From NCBI GenBank assembly GCA_964575225.1, contig CAZNQW010000139.1:1-10104 (forward strand): DNA of 10,104 nt, given 5' to 3'. How positions within the stretch are numbered: the first letter of the stretch is position 1; each line of letters starts with the position of its first letter. Under the pieces are notes generated by a model. The model saw only the letters and a program-made list of their open reading frames with translations. It was not told the DNA's origin and ran no database searches. Source of the stretch: CAZNQW01 sp964575225. GTDB lineage: Bacteria > Chloroflexota > Anaerolineae > JAAYZQ01. The position numbers were made by a program, and so were the translations under genes. This document shows positions 1 through 6,586 of this stretch, one piece after another.

Positions 1-272
1 AGTTTGACATCATGTACGCCGAGGGGATCAGCAAGGAGGGGGACGTGCTGGACCTCGGGGTAGAGTTGGACCTGATCGAGAAGCGAGGGTCGTTCTATTC
101 GTACAAAGGGGAACGGTTGGCGCAGGGACGGGAGAACGCCAAGCAGGCGCTCATTGAGAGCCCGGCGCTCTGTTTCGAGATTGAGAACGCGATCCGCCGG
201 GCATCAGGGCTGCCAGAGATTGCCGATTCAGGGGCAGCGGCACCCGTCATGGATGAGGCAGACGTAGAATAG
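1..272 (+). CDS. recA: Recombinase RecA, C-terminal fragment
   Basis: This is the 3' end of recA, whose 5' part lies before the window. The frame is open from position 3 and reads FDIMYAEGISKEGDVLDLG, a hallmark of the end of the RecA core. It continues through the C-terminal domain (ELDLIEKRGSFYSYKGERL, then IENAIRRASGLPE) and a short acidic tail ending DEADVE before TAG at 270-272. About 89 residues are visible. RecA forms ATP-dependent filaments on single-stranded DNA for homologous recombination and triggers LexA-type self-cleavage in the SOS response. The ATPase motifs are outside the window and cannot be checked. Its natural partner recX follows downstream on the same strand. Identification is secure from the C-terminal motifs; the missing part is simply off the edge, not a truncation. 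Confidence 0.95.
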   Translation, partial: FDIMYAEGISKEGDVLDLGVELDLIEKRGSFYSYKGERLAQGRENAKQALIESPALCFEIENAIRRASGLPEIADSGAAAPVMDEADVE

Positions 273-761
273 CGCATACGCAGGCCTCACTATCTTCCAT
301 TGGTTGGGCCGTACCCATCTGGGTTACGGAATGTTGGAAATCGGAATTGCGCATGCAAGCATAATCGTGGTGTCCTGACGCGACCCGTGGGGGTCTATTG
401 TGCACCACAGCCTGTACGAACCGTAAGTGGGCAACGCCGAGAGAACAGAACGGAGCTGTGGGAGCTGCTTGTCGGGGTTTTGGAAAGAGTACTGTACGAT
501 GGATGCGTATGCAGTGGCAGGGCCCGGCAAGCTGTGATTTTCTCTTATCCCCCTCTGATATTTGGTGGGGGGTAGGATTCTCAATAGAGCGGAGAGAAAC
601 GCAAGCACGTTTGAGGAGTAGGCCTAGAGGCCCTATCGTTCGAGATCCGAGAGTGGCGGCGCGTAAGAAAAAGCGCAAGGTACTGCTTGTAGCTTCTATC
701 TCTGCTTCAGAACCGGTCAGCAATCCACGAGATTGATTGCTGGTCTACTCGGCATAGGTTG
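273..761. other. Long non-coding gap between recA and recX
   Basis: About 490 nt with no credible gene; open frames here have no family-like composition and no good ribosome binding site. It can form several hairpins on the plus strand. One is at 309-316/321-329 (CCGTACCC with GGGTTACGG, one bulge). A nested structure has GTGGTG at 367-372 pairing with CACCAC at 403-408 around a perfect GACCC/GGGTC hairpin at 382-395. G-runs at 567-573 could pair with C-runs near 550. I looked for tRNA, tmRNA, RNase P and SRP RNA signatures and saw none. It could be recA 3' UTR, a small RNA or decayed sequence. Confidence 0.6.
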
Positions 762-788
762 CCCTGCTGGGAGCGACTTCCCAGGGGG
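762..788 (+). other. Hairpin upstream of recX
   Basis: Perfect 6-bp stem CTGGGA (767-772) with TCCCAG (779-784) and a 6-nt loop, extended after a one-base bulge (766) by four further pairs (762-765 with 785-788, one of them G-U). There is no T-run after it. It lies seven nucleotides before the stronger hairpin at 795-831, so the two may work as a pair in the recX leader. Confidence 0.5.
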
Positions 789-794
789 AGAGTG

Positions 795-831
795 CGGCTG
801 TGGCGCGCGGGAAAAGCGCCACGGCCGTTTT
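795..831 (+). terminator. Intrinsic terminator or attenuator before recX
   Basis: A 12-bp GC-rich stem: 795-806 (CGGCTGTGGCGC) pairs with 816-827 (GCGCCACGGCCG), with one G-U pair and a 9-nt loop, followed by TTTT at 828-831. It ends only 26 nt before the recX start codon. The stem is strong but the T-run is short, so partial termination is likely. In E. coli recX is also expressed by read-through of a terminator placed between recA and recX, and this layout suggests the same economy here. That role is inferred; the structure is seen directly. Confidence 0.7.
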
Positions 832-857
832 GTATGGGCGCAAAAGGTTTTTCGGTC

Positions 858-1487
858 ATGGCCCGAATCACGGCTCTGCAGGTTCAGAAAAAGAATCAAG
901 ATCGGGTGAGTGTCCATCTCGATGGTCGTTTCGCTTTTGGCCTGCCGGCGATTGTAGCGGCGACCCTCAAGCTGGATCAGATTCTATCCGATGACGAGAT
1001 AGAAGCGCTGAAAGAACAGGGCGCCGTTGAAGGGGCATACAATCGGGCGCTACACTATTTGTCCTATCGGCCACGTAGCCGCGCCGAGGTGATTGCCTAT
1101 TTGCAGGGGCGCGATGTGCCTGAGCCTCAGATTGACGAGATCACGGCTCGGCTGGAGAGGGCAGGCCTGCTGGACGATGCCGAATTCGCCCGTTATTGGG
1201 TGGAAAATCGAGAGACTTTTCAGCCCCGAGGCCCCCAGGCGCTGCGCTATGAGCTGCGGGCCAAGGGGCTGGACGATAGGATCATCCACCAGGCTCTGGA
1301 CTCGCTGGACGTGTCCGATAGCGCATATCGGGCGGCTGCCAAAAAGGCCCGGCAGCTCGTAGGATCGGACAGAGATCTTTATCGCCGGAAACTGATCGAG
1401 TACCTGGCCCGGCGAGGATTTGATTATGAAGTGGCGCGCCAAGCAGCGGAGCGCCATTGGACAGAATTCGAACAACAAACGCTCTAA
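858..1487 (+). CDS. recX: Regulatory protein RecX
   Basis: A 209-residue RecX-family protein, a negative modulator that binds RecA filaments and limits recombinase activity. It starts MARITALQVQKKNQDRVSVH, the typical RecX opening beta-rich segment with LDGRFAFGL. Three-helix repeats follow, including the hallmark ALHYLSYRPRSRAEVIAYL (about residues 55-74), LERAGLLDDAEFARYWVENR (about 95-114) and the RG(P)xxLRxEL-like PRGPQALRYELRAKGL. A final repeat contains KLIEYLARRGFDYEVA. The start at 858 is chosen because homology begins there; an in-frame ATG at 834 and others further up would fall in or just after the terminator hairpin. An AAAAGG (842-847) is a modest ribosome site. It sits downstream of recA as in many bacteria and 84 nt before rny, with no clear terminator between recX and rny, so co-transcription with rny is plausible. 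Confidence 0.93.
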   Translation: MARITALQVQKKNQDRVSVHLDGRFAFGLPAIVAATLKLDQILSDDEIEALKEQGAVEGAYNRALHYLSYRPRSRAEVIAYLQGRDVPEPQIDEITARLERAGLLDDAEFARYWVENRETFQPRGPQALRYELRAKGLDDRIIHQALDSLDVSDSAYRAAAKKARQLVGSDRDLYRRKLIEYLARRGFDYEVARQAAERHWTEFEQQTL

Positions 1488-1571
1488 CTCAGCTCCCAGG
1501 ATCGGCTCTGCCGGTGATTCTTAACGGCCCAGAGGGATCTGTGAGGGAGACATGGAAAGGAACAAAAATAG

Positions 1572-3104
1572 ATGATTCCCACAGTTGTTGCCATCATCGC
1601 ATTGATAGTTGGCTTGGCCCTGGGTGCGGTCGTGGCCTATTACTACCTGCAACATCGAAGCAGGCTTTCCGTGGAAAACGCGGATAAGCGGGCGCGGCAG
1701 ATTTTGATGGAGGCCGAAACGGAGGCCAAAGAGAAACTTGTTCAAGCCAGAGACGAAGCGATCCGGCTGCGAACCGAAATTGAACAAGAGAACAAGAAGC
1801 GAGAGCGAGAACTCAGGCAGGAAGAGGATCGACTCCAAAGGCGCCGGACATCTCTTGATGAGCGATTTGAGCAGTTGGATAAAAGGGACCGAAAGCTGAA
1901 CCAACGCCAATCTGCTCTGGACAAAAGAACCAGCGATCTGGAGCAGATGGAAAAGGAGCGGTTGGTCGAGCTAGAACGTGTGGCCAACTTGAGCCAAGAA
2001 GAGGCCAGACATCTCCTGCTCGAGAACGTTCAAAAAGACGCCCGGCAGGACATGGCGCGGGTGATTCGCGAAGTGGAAGCCGCCGCTATGGAAGATGCCG
2101 AACGGCGGGCCCGCAAGATTGTGACGCTGGCGATTCAGAGGATCGCAGCCGATCAAGTGTCGGAAGTCTCTGTCTCGACGGTCCCGCTGCCGAGTGATGA
2201 TATGAAGGGGCGGATTATCGGCCGCCAGGGGCGCAACATCCGGGCACTCGAAAACGCGACGGGGGTGGATCTGGTGGTGGACGATACGCCCGAGGCTGTG
2301 TTGCTTTCCTGCTTTGACTCGGTGCGCCGAGAGGTGGCCCGAGTGGCCTTGACCAAGGTGATCACCGACGGACGCATCCATCCGGCGCGCATCGAAAAAG
2401 TGGTCGCCAAAGCCCAGGAGGAAGTCGATCAGACCATCCGAGAGTCTGGAGAATCGGCGGCCCTGGATGCAGGAGTGCCCGGCCTTCGGCCCGAGATCCT
2501 CAAACTGCTGGGCCGGCTCAAATTCCGAACCAGTTATGGACAGAATCAGCTCGCCCACTCGGTGGAAACTGCCCACATTGCGGGGATTATGGCCGCCGAG
2601 CTGGGTGCCAACGTCCAGGTGGCCAAGGCCGGAGCGCTGCTCCACGACCTGGGCAAAGCCATAGATCACGAGGTGGAGGGCCCCCATGCCATTATCGGGG
2701 CGGACCTGGCCAAGCGTTACGGAGTGTCGGCTGCTGTGGTCAATTGCATTGCAGCGCACCATGGCGAGTCCGAATCCGAGTCTTTGGAAGCGATCATTGT
2801 CGAGGCCGCCGATGCCATTTCGGGGGCGCGGCCCGGTGCCCGCAGGGAGTCACTGGAGACCTATGTGAAGCGGATCAAGGCGCTGGAAGAGGTAGCCAAC
2901 TCCTTCTCGGGTGTGGACGAGACCTATGCTATTCAGGCTGGGCGGGAAATTCGGATTATCGTCAAACCTGAACAGGTGGACGATTTGGCGGCGATCCAGC
3001 TTTCGAAGGATATTGCCAAGGCCGTGGAAGAGAATCTCCAATATCCGGGCCAGATCAAGGTCACAGTGATTCGCGAAACGCGCGCTATCGATTTCGCTAA
3101 ATAA
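1572..3104 (+). CDS. rny: Ribonuclease Y
   Basis: Complete 510-residue RNase Y, close to the usual family length of about 520. It is a membrane-anchored endoribonuclease that starts bulk mRNA turnover and processes specific transcripts. Visible parts in order: one N-terminal membrane segment (about residues 4-25, VVAIIALIVGLALGAVVAYY); a long charged coiled coil (about 30-190, rich in E, K, R); a KH RNA-binding domain with GRIIGRQGRNIRALE (213-227); and an HD phosphohydrolase domain with H329, H335, the HD pair at 358-359 (LLHDLGKA) and AAHHGES (394-400). The metal-binding residues are all present, so it should be active. The start is supported by GGAAAGGA at 1554-1561. It follows recX by 84 nt. 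In Bacillus subtilis rny likewise lies near recA and spoVS. The RicT protein encoded at 3594-4460 belongs to a complex known in Bacillus to direct RNase Y. Confidence 0.97.
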   Translation: MIPTVVAIIALIVGLALGAVVAYYYLQHRSRLSVENADKRARQILMEAETEAKEKLVQARDEAIRLRTEIEQENKKRERELRQEEDRLQRRRTSLDERFEQLDKRDRKLNQRQSALDKRTSDLEQMEKERLVELERVANLSQEEARHLLLENVQKDARQDMARVIREVEAAAMEDAERRARKIVTLAIQRIAADQVSEVSVSTVPLPSDDMKGRIIGRQGRNIRALENATGVDLVVDDTPEAVLLSCFDSVRREVARVALTKVITDGRIHPARIEKVVAKAQEEVDQTIRESGESAALDAGVPGLRPEILKLLGRLKFRTSYGQNQLAHSVETAHIAGIMAAELGANVQVAKAGALLHDLGKAIDHEVEGPHAIIGADLAKRYGVSAAVVNCIAAHHGESESESLEAIIVEAADAISGARPGARRESLETYVKRIKALEEVANSFSGVDETYAIQAGREIRIIVKPEQVDDLAAIQLSKDIAKAVEENLQYPGQIKVTVIRETRAIDFAK

Positions 3105-3121
3105 ATGATTGTGGGAGGGTC

Positions 3122-3150
3122 TTGTATTTTAGAGAAGGATCGTGTAAAAT
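3122..3150 (+). promoter_or_regulatory. Likely spoVS promoter
   Basis: TTGTAT (3122-3127), 17-bp spacer, TAAAAT (3145-3150) preceded by TG (extended -10). It lies 18 nt after the rny stop and would give a leader of roughly 130 nt before spoVS. The -35 matches consensus at only three of six positions, but the -10 is good. spoVS may also be reached by read-through from rny, as no terminator is seen between them. Confidence 0.5.
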
Positions 3151-3285
3151 AGTAGCTGCAAAACGATAGTAGCATCTCCTCGGTAATTGTTCACGGGTTA
3201 GCAAGCGGCACAGCGTCGCACGGGGATCCACACGATTGGGTGTTCTTCGCGGAACTCCATTGGGAAAGATCGAGGAGGCATCGAG

Positions 3286-3549
3286 ATGGCGGAAATCATC
3301 CGAGTTGCGGCAACATCCAGGTCTACCGCTGTTGCAGGGGCGATTGCCGGTGTCGTCCGCGAGCATGGGCGCGCCGAAGTCCAAGCAATCGGAGCCGGGG
3401 CAGTCAATCAAGCACTGAAAGCTGCCGCCATCGCCAGGGGTTTTCTTGCACTGGATGGGCTGGATGTGGTGTGCGTGCCAACATTTGCCGATGTCGAGAT
3501 AGGAGGGCAAGAGCGGACCGCGATTCGGCTGGCCATTGAGCCACGTTAA
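3286..3549 (+). CDS. spoVS: Stage V sporulation protein S family protein
   Basis: An 87-residue SpoVS-family protein, nearly the same size as the Bacillus protein (86 aa). The family has an Alba-like nucleic-acid-binding fold. It opens EIIRVAATSRSTAVAGAIAG and continues with VQAIGAGAVNQALKAAAIARGFL, both strongly characteristic; the C-terminal strand region contains ETAIRLAIE-like GGQERTAIRLAIEPR. AGGAGG at 3273-3278, seven bases before ATG, is an excellent ribosome site and fixes the start. In Bacillus SpoVS affects spore-coat and septation steps, but homologues occur widely in bacteria that do not form spores, so here a general nucleic-acid-binding or regulatory role is more likely. It has its own promoter-like sequence and follows rny, an arrangement also known in Firmicutes. 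The molecular partner is unknown. Confidence 0.93.
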   Translation: MAEIIRVAATSRSTAVAGAIAGVVREHGRAEVQAIGAGAVNQALKAAAIARGFLALDGLDVVCVPTFADVEIGGQERTAIRLAIEPR

Positions 3550-3551
3550 GC

Positions 3552-3598
3552 GATCAGCCAAGCCTGATCTGCTGCTTAAAAACGTAACAGAGATCAGG
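3552..3598. terminator. Hairpins between convergent spoVS and ricT
   Basis: Two mutually exclusive hairpins occupy the 44-nt gap. One pairs GATCAG (3552-3557) with CTGATC (3564-3569). The other, longer one pairs CCTGATCT (3563-3570) with AGATCAGG (3591-3598), plus CTG/CAG inside after a one-base bulge, with a 13-nt loop. Neither has a T-run directly after it on either strand; a run of T's lies in the loop when read on the minus strand. A terminator role for the two convergent transcripts is likely by position but weak by sequence. The longer arm reaches into the last ricT codon. Confidence 0.4.
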
Positions 3599-4460
3599 AT
3601 TTGCTTCGTTGCCCTCGCTTCCGCCGCTGAGGCGGTGGGGGTGTTTCGGGGCGGGAAGCCTTCATCTCTTCCAACTCCTGAAGAGTGACCTCCACCGCGA
3701 CTTCGTTCTCGAGTTCCACCACAACGGCTTCCCTGATTGGAAGCACCTGTACCACTTTGCCCGAGCCCTGGGGTGTGTCAATGATCTTGCCCTTCTTGGG
3801 CAATTTTTCTTTCAATTCCACATAATAATCGTTCTCGTAGGCCAAGCAACAGAGGAGGCGCCCGCAGATGCCCGAAATTTCCATGGGGCTCAGGGGCAGA
3901 TCCTGTTGTTTGGCCATTTTGATCGAGACCGGGTCAAAGTCGGTCAGCCACTGGTTGCAGCAGAGCAACTTGCCGCAACGGCCAATGCCCCCCATGAGTT
4001 TGGCTTCGTCCCGGACGCCGATCTGGCGCAGCTCGATGCGAGCTTTGAAGGATCGGGCCAGGTCCTGGACCAACTGCCGAAAATCGACGCGCTTTTCGGA
4101 GGAAAAGGAAAAGACCAGGCGGCTGCCGTCATAATTGTACTCGGCGCGGATGATCTTCATAGGCAGATTGTGGGCGCGGACTTTATCCTGGCATCGTTCG
4201 AGGGCTTCCTGTTCCTGCAGGCGATGGTAGACCATCTGCGTGAGATCGATGGCCGAAGCCCTGCGGACGACGCTTTTTAGTTTGCCGACCACCTCGGCTT
4301 CACTCACCTCGCTGGGAGGGATGATGACCCGACCGATTTCCTCCCCGCGAGCAGTTTCTACCACGACGTGTTCCCCGGCAGTCAGATCCTCAAATCCGGA
4401 AGGATCAAAGTAATAGACCTTGGTGGCGGGGTTAAATCGGACACCTACGACAATCGGCAT
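3594..4460 (-). CDS. ricT: PSP1-domain protein, RicT (YaaT) family
   Basis: A 288-residue PSP1 C-terminal-domain protein of the RicT/YaaT family. The N-terminal half contains VVGVRFNPATKVYYFDP and a region like FSSEKRVDFRQLVQDLA. The centre carries the family's cysteine signature twice, GRCGKLLCC (160-168) and GICGRLLCC (197-205), plus C90. In Bacillus these cysteines help hold iron-sulphur clusters in the RicA-RicF-RicT complex, which works with RNase Y in maturation of operon mRNAs and affects competence and sporulation. The tail after about residue 265 is proline- and arginine-rich and probably disordered. The start codon directly abuts the holB stop codon, and GGAAAGGAG (4467-4475 on this strand) inside holB is its ribosome site, so the two are co-translated. 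holB next to yaaT is also the Bacillus order. The family is certain; whether it partners RNase Y in this organism is inferred, since RicA and RicF are not in the window. Confidence 0.93.
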   Translation of the reverse strand: MPIVVGVRFNPATKVYYFDPSGFEDLTAGEHVVVETARGEEIGRVIIPPSEVSEAEVVGKLKSVVRRASAIDLTQMVYHRLQEQEALERCQDKVRAHNLPMKIIRAEYNYDGSRLVFSFSSEKRVDFRQLVQDLARSFKARIELRQIGVRDEAKLMGGIGRCGKLLCCNQWLTDFDPVSIKMAKQQDLPLSPMEISGICGRLLCCLAYENDYYVELKEKLPKKGKIIDTPQGSGKVVQVLPIREAVVVELENEVAVEVTLQELEEMKASRPETPPPPQRRKRGQRSKS

Positions 4461-5495
4461 CTAGAACTCCTTTCCAGGAGTGGTTTCCAGGGTGAATGTT
4501 TGAGCATGATTGCTGTTTGCGAGCGGGCGAGGCAGCTTGAGCAAAAAATTCTCCAAGGCCAATCGGGGGTTCACATTGGCATCGAGATGGATGGCGGCTG
4601 ATTCCAGGGCTTTGAGCGCTGCCCACGATTGGGACAAGCCGATTTGAGGAGCCAAACGGGCAATCTCTTCCCGGCGATCCAGGTGCATAAGGTGGTCCTC
4701 GTTGTTCCCGCAGAACAAAAGCAGATCGCGCCACCAGGCCATCCAAAGGTCGAGCATCTGCCGGGCCGCGTCCGAATCGCGGCTCAGAGTGCCGGCAGCC
4801 TCCAACCGTTCGACCCGGTCGCCGCTTAGGAGGGCGACGAGTTGATCCAAATTCTGTTGGCGCCGAACCAGAACCGATTTGTCGCTCCAGGCCTCGAGGG
4901 CCCAGCCGGCGCACCCCCCAGACAGGCGGGCCAGTAAGCGGGCTTTTTCGGGAGGAGCGCCCCGTTCCTCCAGCGATTGTGTCAGGAGTTTGTCGGTTAC
5001 GGGTCTCAAGTCCAGCCTCTGGCAGCGCGAGATGACGGTGGGACGCATGGCCCTGGCATGGCTGGCCGTCAGGATGAGAACGACATGGGAGGGCGGCTCT
5101 TCCAAGGTTTTCAAGAGGCTATCGGCGGCCTCGGCAGTGGCCCGATCGGCCTGGCGCAGGATGAACACCCGATAGCGCCCTTCATAGGGCTTGAGGGCTG
5201 CCTCCCGCTGCAAGGCGCGTACCTGTTCGATCTTGATGCTGCCTCCGGCTCCTTCTCCCTGAATTAGATGCACATCAGGATGGTTGCCTTTGGCCACTTT
5301 TAGGCAGGAAGCGCATTGTCCGCAGGGTGGATGTGGCTGGCTGCAATTCAGGGCCTGGGCAAAGGCCTTTGCCAGCGTCGTCTTGCCGATCTGCGCCGGG
5401 CCTGTAAACAGATAGGCGTGCGCGATTTGACCGGCATCCAGTCCGTGAGATAAAAAATCGATTGCCCAGCTATGACCGATGATCTGCCATGCCAT
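4461..5495 (-). CDS. holB: DNA polymerase III subunit delta'
   Basis: A 344-residue clamp-loader AAA+ protein of delta' length. It loads the sliding clamp as part of the replisome. It opens MAWQIIGHSWAIDFL, then HAYLFTGPAQIGKTTLAKAF with a P-loop (32-39). Four zinc-binding cysteines follow at 51, 58, 61 and 64 (CGQCASC), then the sensor region SLLKTLEEPP (126-135) and the SRC motif ISRCQRL (155-161) shared by delta' and gamma/tau. The C-terminal collar domain follows. The P-loop looks intact, unlike E. coli delta', so ATP binding is possible. The length and lack of a long C-terminal tail argue against it being DnaX. The start is supported by homology; the ribosome site is weak. It forms a two-gene operon with ricT, driven by the promoter at 5522-5550. 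Confidence 0.92.
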   Translation of the reverse strand: MAWQIIGHSWAIDFLSHGLDAGQIAHAYLFTGPAQIGKTTLAKAFAQALNCSQPHPPCGQCASCLKVAKGNHPDVHLIQGEGAGGSIKIEQVRALQREAALKPYEGRYRVFILRQADRATAEAADSLLKTLEEPPSHVVLILTASHARAMRPTVISRCQRLDLRPVTDKLLTQSLEERGAPPEKARLLARLSGGCAGWALEAWSDKSVLVRRQQNLDQLVALLSGDRVERLEAAGTLSRDSDAARQMLDLWMAWWRDLLLFCGNNEDHLMHLDRREEIARLAPQIGLSQSWAALKALESAAIHLDANVNPRLALENFLLKLPRPLANSNHAQTFTLETTPGKEF

Positions 5496-5521
5496 ATTCT
5501 TGCCATTCTTTCCAGCTTCCG

Positions 5522-5554
5522 ATTATACTTGAAAAGGAGGCTGGCAGCAAACAG
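5522..5554 (-). promoter_or_regulatory. holB-ricT promoter, shares a box with tpiA
   Basis: Read on the minus strand: TTGCTG (5545-5550), 17-bp spacer, perfect TATAAT (5522-5527). The start point would fall near 5515, leaving a leader of about 20 nt before holB. The whole 33-bp segment 5522-5554, spacer included, matches the tpiA promoter segment 8000-8032 at 28 of 33 positions without gaps. Such spacer conservation goes beyond what a sigma factor needs and suggests a shared regulator or a common origin. Confidence 0.7.
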
Positions 5555-5598
5555 GCCTCACCTGCTGAAAAACGTGCGTTGTCGCTGTCAAGGGCCGA

Positions 5599-6294
5599 CT
5601 ATTCGCCCAGTTGATACCCCACTCCCCAAACGTTGAGGATATAGGCGGGATTCTGAGCATTGTCGCCGAGTTTTCTCCTCAGGCGGCTGATGCAGGACTT
5701 GACGGTATCTTCGCTTTGCACATCAGGATCTTTATAGCCCCACACGTTCTGGAGCAGATCCCGCGAGGTGACCGTTTCGCCCTGATGATCAAAGAGGTAG
5801 CTAAGAACGGCCAGTTCCAATCGTGTGAGTTTGATCTCTTTGTGATCCACCCAGACACGTTGTGCTTTCTGATCGATGGACAACCCTTTGTAGTGCATGA
5901 CCGTCCGTCGATGGTCGGCTATCAGGCGGTGTTGGACGGCTGTGCGTATCACCTGGCGCAGTTCCCGAAGAGAGAAAGGCTTGGGCAGATAATCAAAAGC
6001 CTCCCCTCGCAGGGCCTGGATGGCCGTCTCGACCGATGCATAGGCGGTCATCAGGATCACTTCGGTGTCGAGGTTCATTCGACGCACGTGCAGCAAAAGG
6101 TCCAGGCCAGTCATGCCTGGCATTTTGATATCGGTGAGGATCACATCAAAGTTCTGGTGGCTCAATGCCTCCAGGGCCTGCTTGCCGTTCGAGCAGGTAT
6201 GAACCAGATACCCCTCCTCAAGCAAAATGTCTTTGATCAGATGCCGCGTCTCCGCGTCGTCGTCGGCGATCAATATCCGTGCTGCGGTTTGCAC
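5599..6294 (-). CDS. Response regulator, receiver plus OmpR-type winged helix
   Basis: A 231-residue two-domain transcription factor. The receiver domain (about 1-118) has the acidic triad DDD (11-13), phospho-acceptor D55 in LTDIKMPG, T83 in LMTAYAS and K105 in YLPKPFS, so phosphorylation is expected. The wording around D55 and K105 resembles NtrC/AtoC-type receivers. A linker then leads to a PhoB/OmpR-type winged helix (about 135-230) with KLTRLELAVLSYL, SRDLLQNVWGY, VKSCISRLRRKLG and the closing NVWGVGYQLG. The start is GTG at 6292-6294, supported by a perfect AGGAGG eight bases upstream. No histidine kinase gene lies beside it, so it is an orphan within this window. It has a consensus promoter and an inverted repeat in its leader. 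Its target is unknown, although an OmpR-type repeat array lies about 300 bp upstream. Confidence 0.92.
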   Translation of the reverse strand: MQTAARILIADDDAETRHLIKDILLEEGYLVHTCSNGKQALEALSHQNFDVILTDIKMPGMTGLDLLLHVRRMNLDTEVILMTAYASVETAIQALRGEAFDYLPKPFSLRELRQVIRTAVQHRLIADHRRTVMHYKGLSIDQKAQRVWVDHKEIKLTRLELAVLSYLFDHQGETVTSRDLLQNVWGYKDPDVQSEDTVKSCISRLRRKLGDNAQNPAYILNVWGVGYQLGE

Positions 6295-6302
6295 CTACTC
6301 GT

Positions 6303-6308
6303 CCTCCT
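6303..6308 (-). promoter_or_regulatory. Ribosome binding site deciding a GTG start
   Basis: On the minus strand this reads AGGAGG, eight bases before the GTG at 6292-6294. There is no ATG at the right distance, and the receiver-domain homology begins a few codons later, so this site fixes the response-regulator start. Confidence 0.8.
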
Positions 6309-6373
6309 GAAATAGCCTCCAGGCGCTGCGCCCCAAAATCCCACCCACTACGCAGCAAGGAATAGTACGCTGG

Positions 6374-6390
6374 TGTGATGTCTGTTCACA
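6374..6390. promoter_or_regulatory. Inverted repeat in the response-regulator leader
   Basis: TGTGA, seven bases, TCACA: a perfect 5-bp half-site dyad about 13-29 bases after the predicted transcription start. The half-sites equal the CRP consensus halves, but the spacing is seven rather than six bases, so a CRP-family assignment is not safe. Its place just after the start point would suit a repressor operator. Confidence 0.35.
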
Positions 6391-6409
6391 GGCCCACCTA
6401 GCCATCTTT

Positions 6410-6438
6410 ATTATAGGGAGAATGATAGACCTTGTCAA
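6410..6438 (-). promoter_or_regulatory. Consensus promoter of the response regulator
   Basis: Read on the minus strand: TTGACA (6433-6438), exactly 17 bp, TATAAT (6410-6415). Both hexamers match the housekeeping sigma consensus perfectly. Transcription should start near 6403, giving a leader of about 108 nt. An activator should not be needed. Confidence 0.85.
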
Positions 6439-6586
6439 CGTGGATTGAACCTGGCGTCTGAAATGCGCCGAGGGGGGATTGGGTTGACTCAGCACCTGTG
6501 TTCGACTTGCAGGGTGGTTCACACCCTTGGCAGGTCTCCGTATCTGGTGAACTGGGCTGACCGGAAATTTCGCAGGAACTCCACGG
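6439..6586. other. Non-coding spacer between divergent units
   Basis: Part of the roughly 400-nt gap between the response regulator and the small gene. No credible gene is seen. It holds a perfect 6-bp hairpin, AGGGTG (6511-6516) with CACCCT (6522-6527), without a T-run. Nothing else is recognised here. Confidence 0.5.

Noticed and set aside
628..648. TTCGAGAT, like a tRNA T-loop
   Set aside because: The expected closing G-C pair is missing and no matching acceptor or anticodon arms lie upstream.
398..736. 112-codon open frame in the recA-recX gap
   Set aside because: Its sequence is low in hydrophobic pattern, rich in W, R and C, has no good ribosome site and resembles no family; three other frames are open across the same stretch.
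1971..2762. 263-codon minus-strand frame inside rny
   Set aside because: Antisense to conserved RNase Y domains, with the histidine-rich composition typical of shadows.
5575..5598. TTGACA near 5588 on the minus strand as the holB -35 box
   Set aside because: It is almost 60 bp from the TATAAT at 5522-5527, far too distant; TTGCTG at 17 bp is the better match.
5611..6315. 234-codon plus-strand frame opposite the response regulator
   Set aside because: The minus-strand protein has a complete receiver and winged helix; the plus-strand frame has no recognisable feature.
6374..6390. CRP site
   Set aside because: The half-sites fit, but the spacer is seven bases, not six; kept only as an unassigned dyad.
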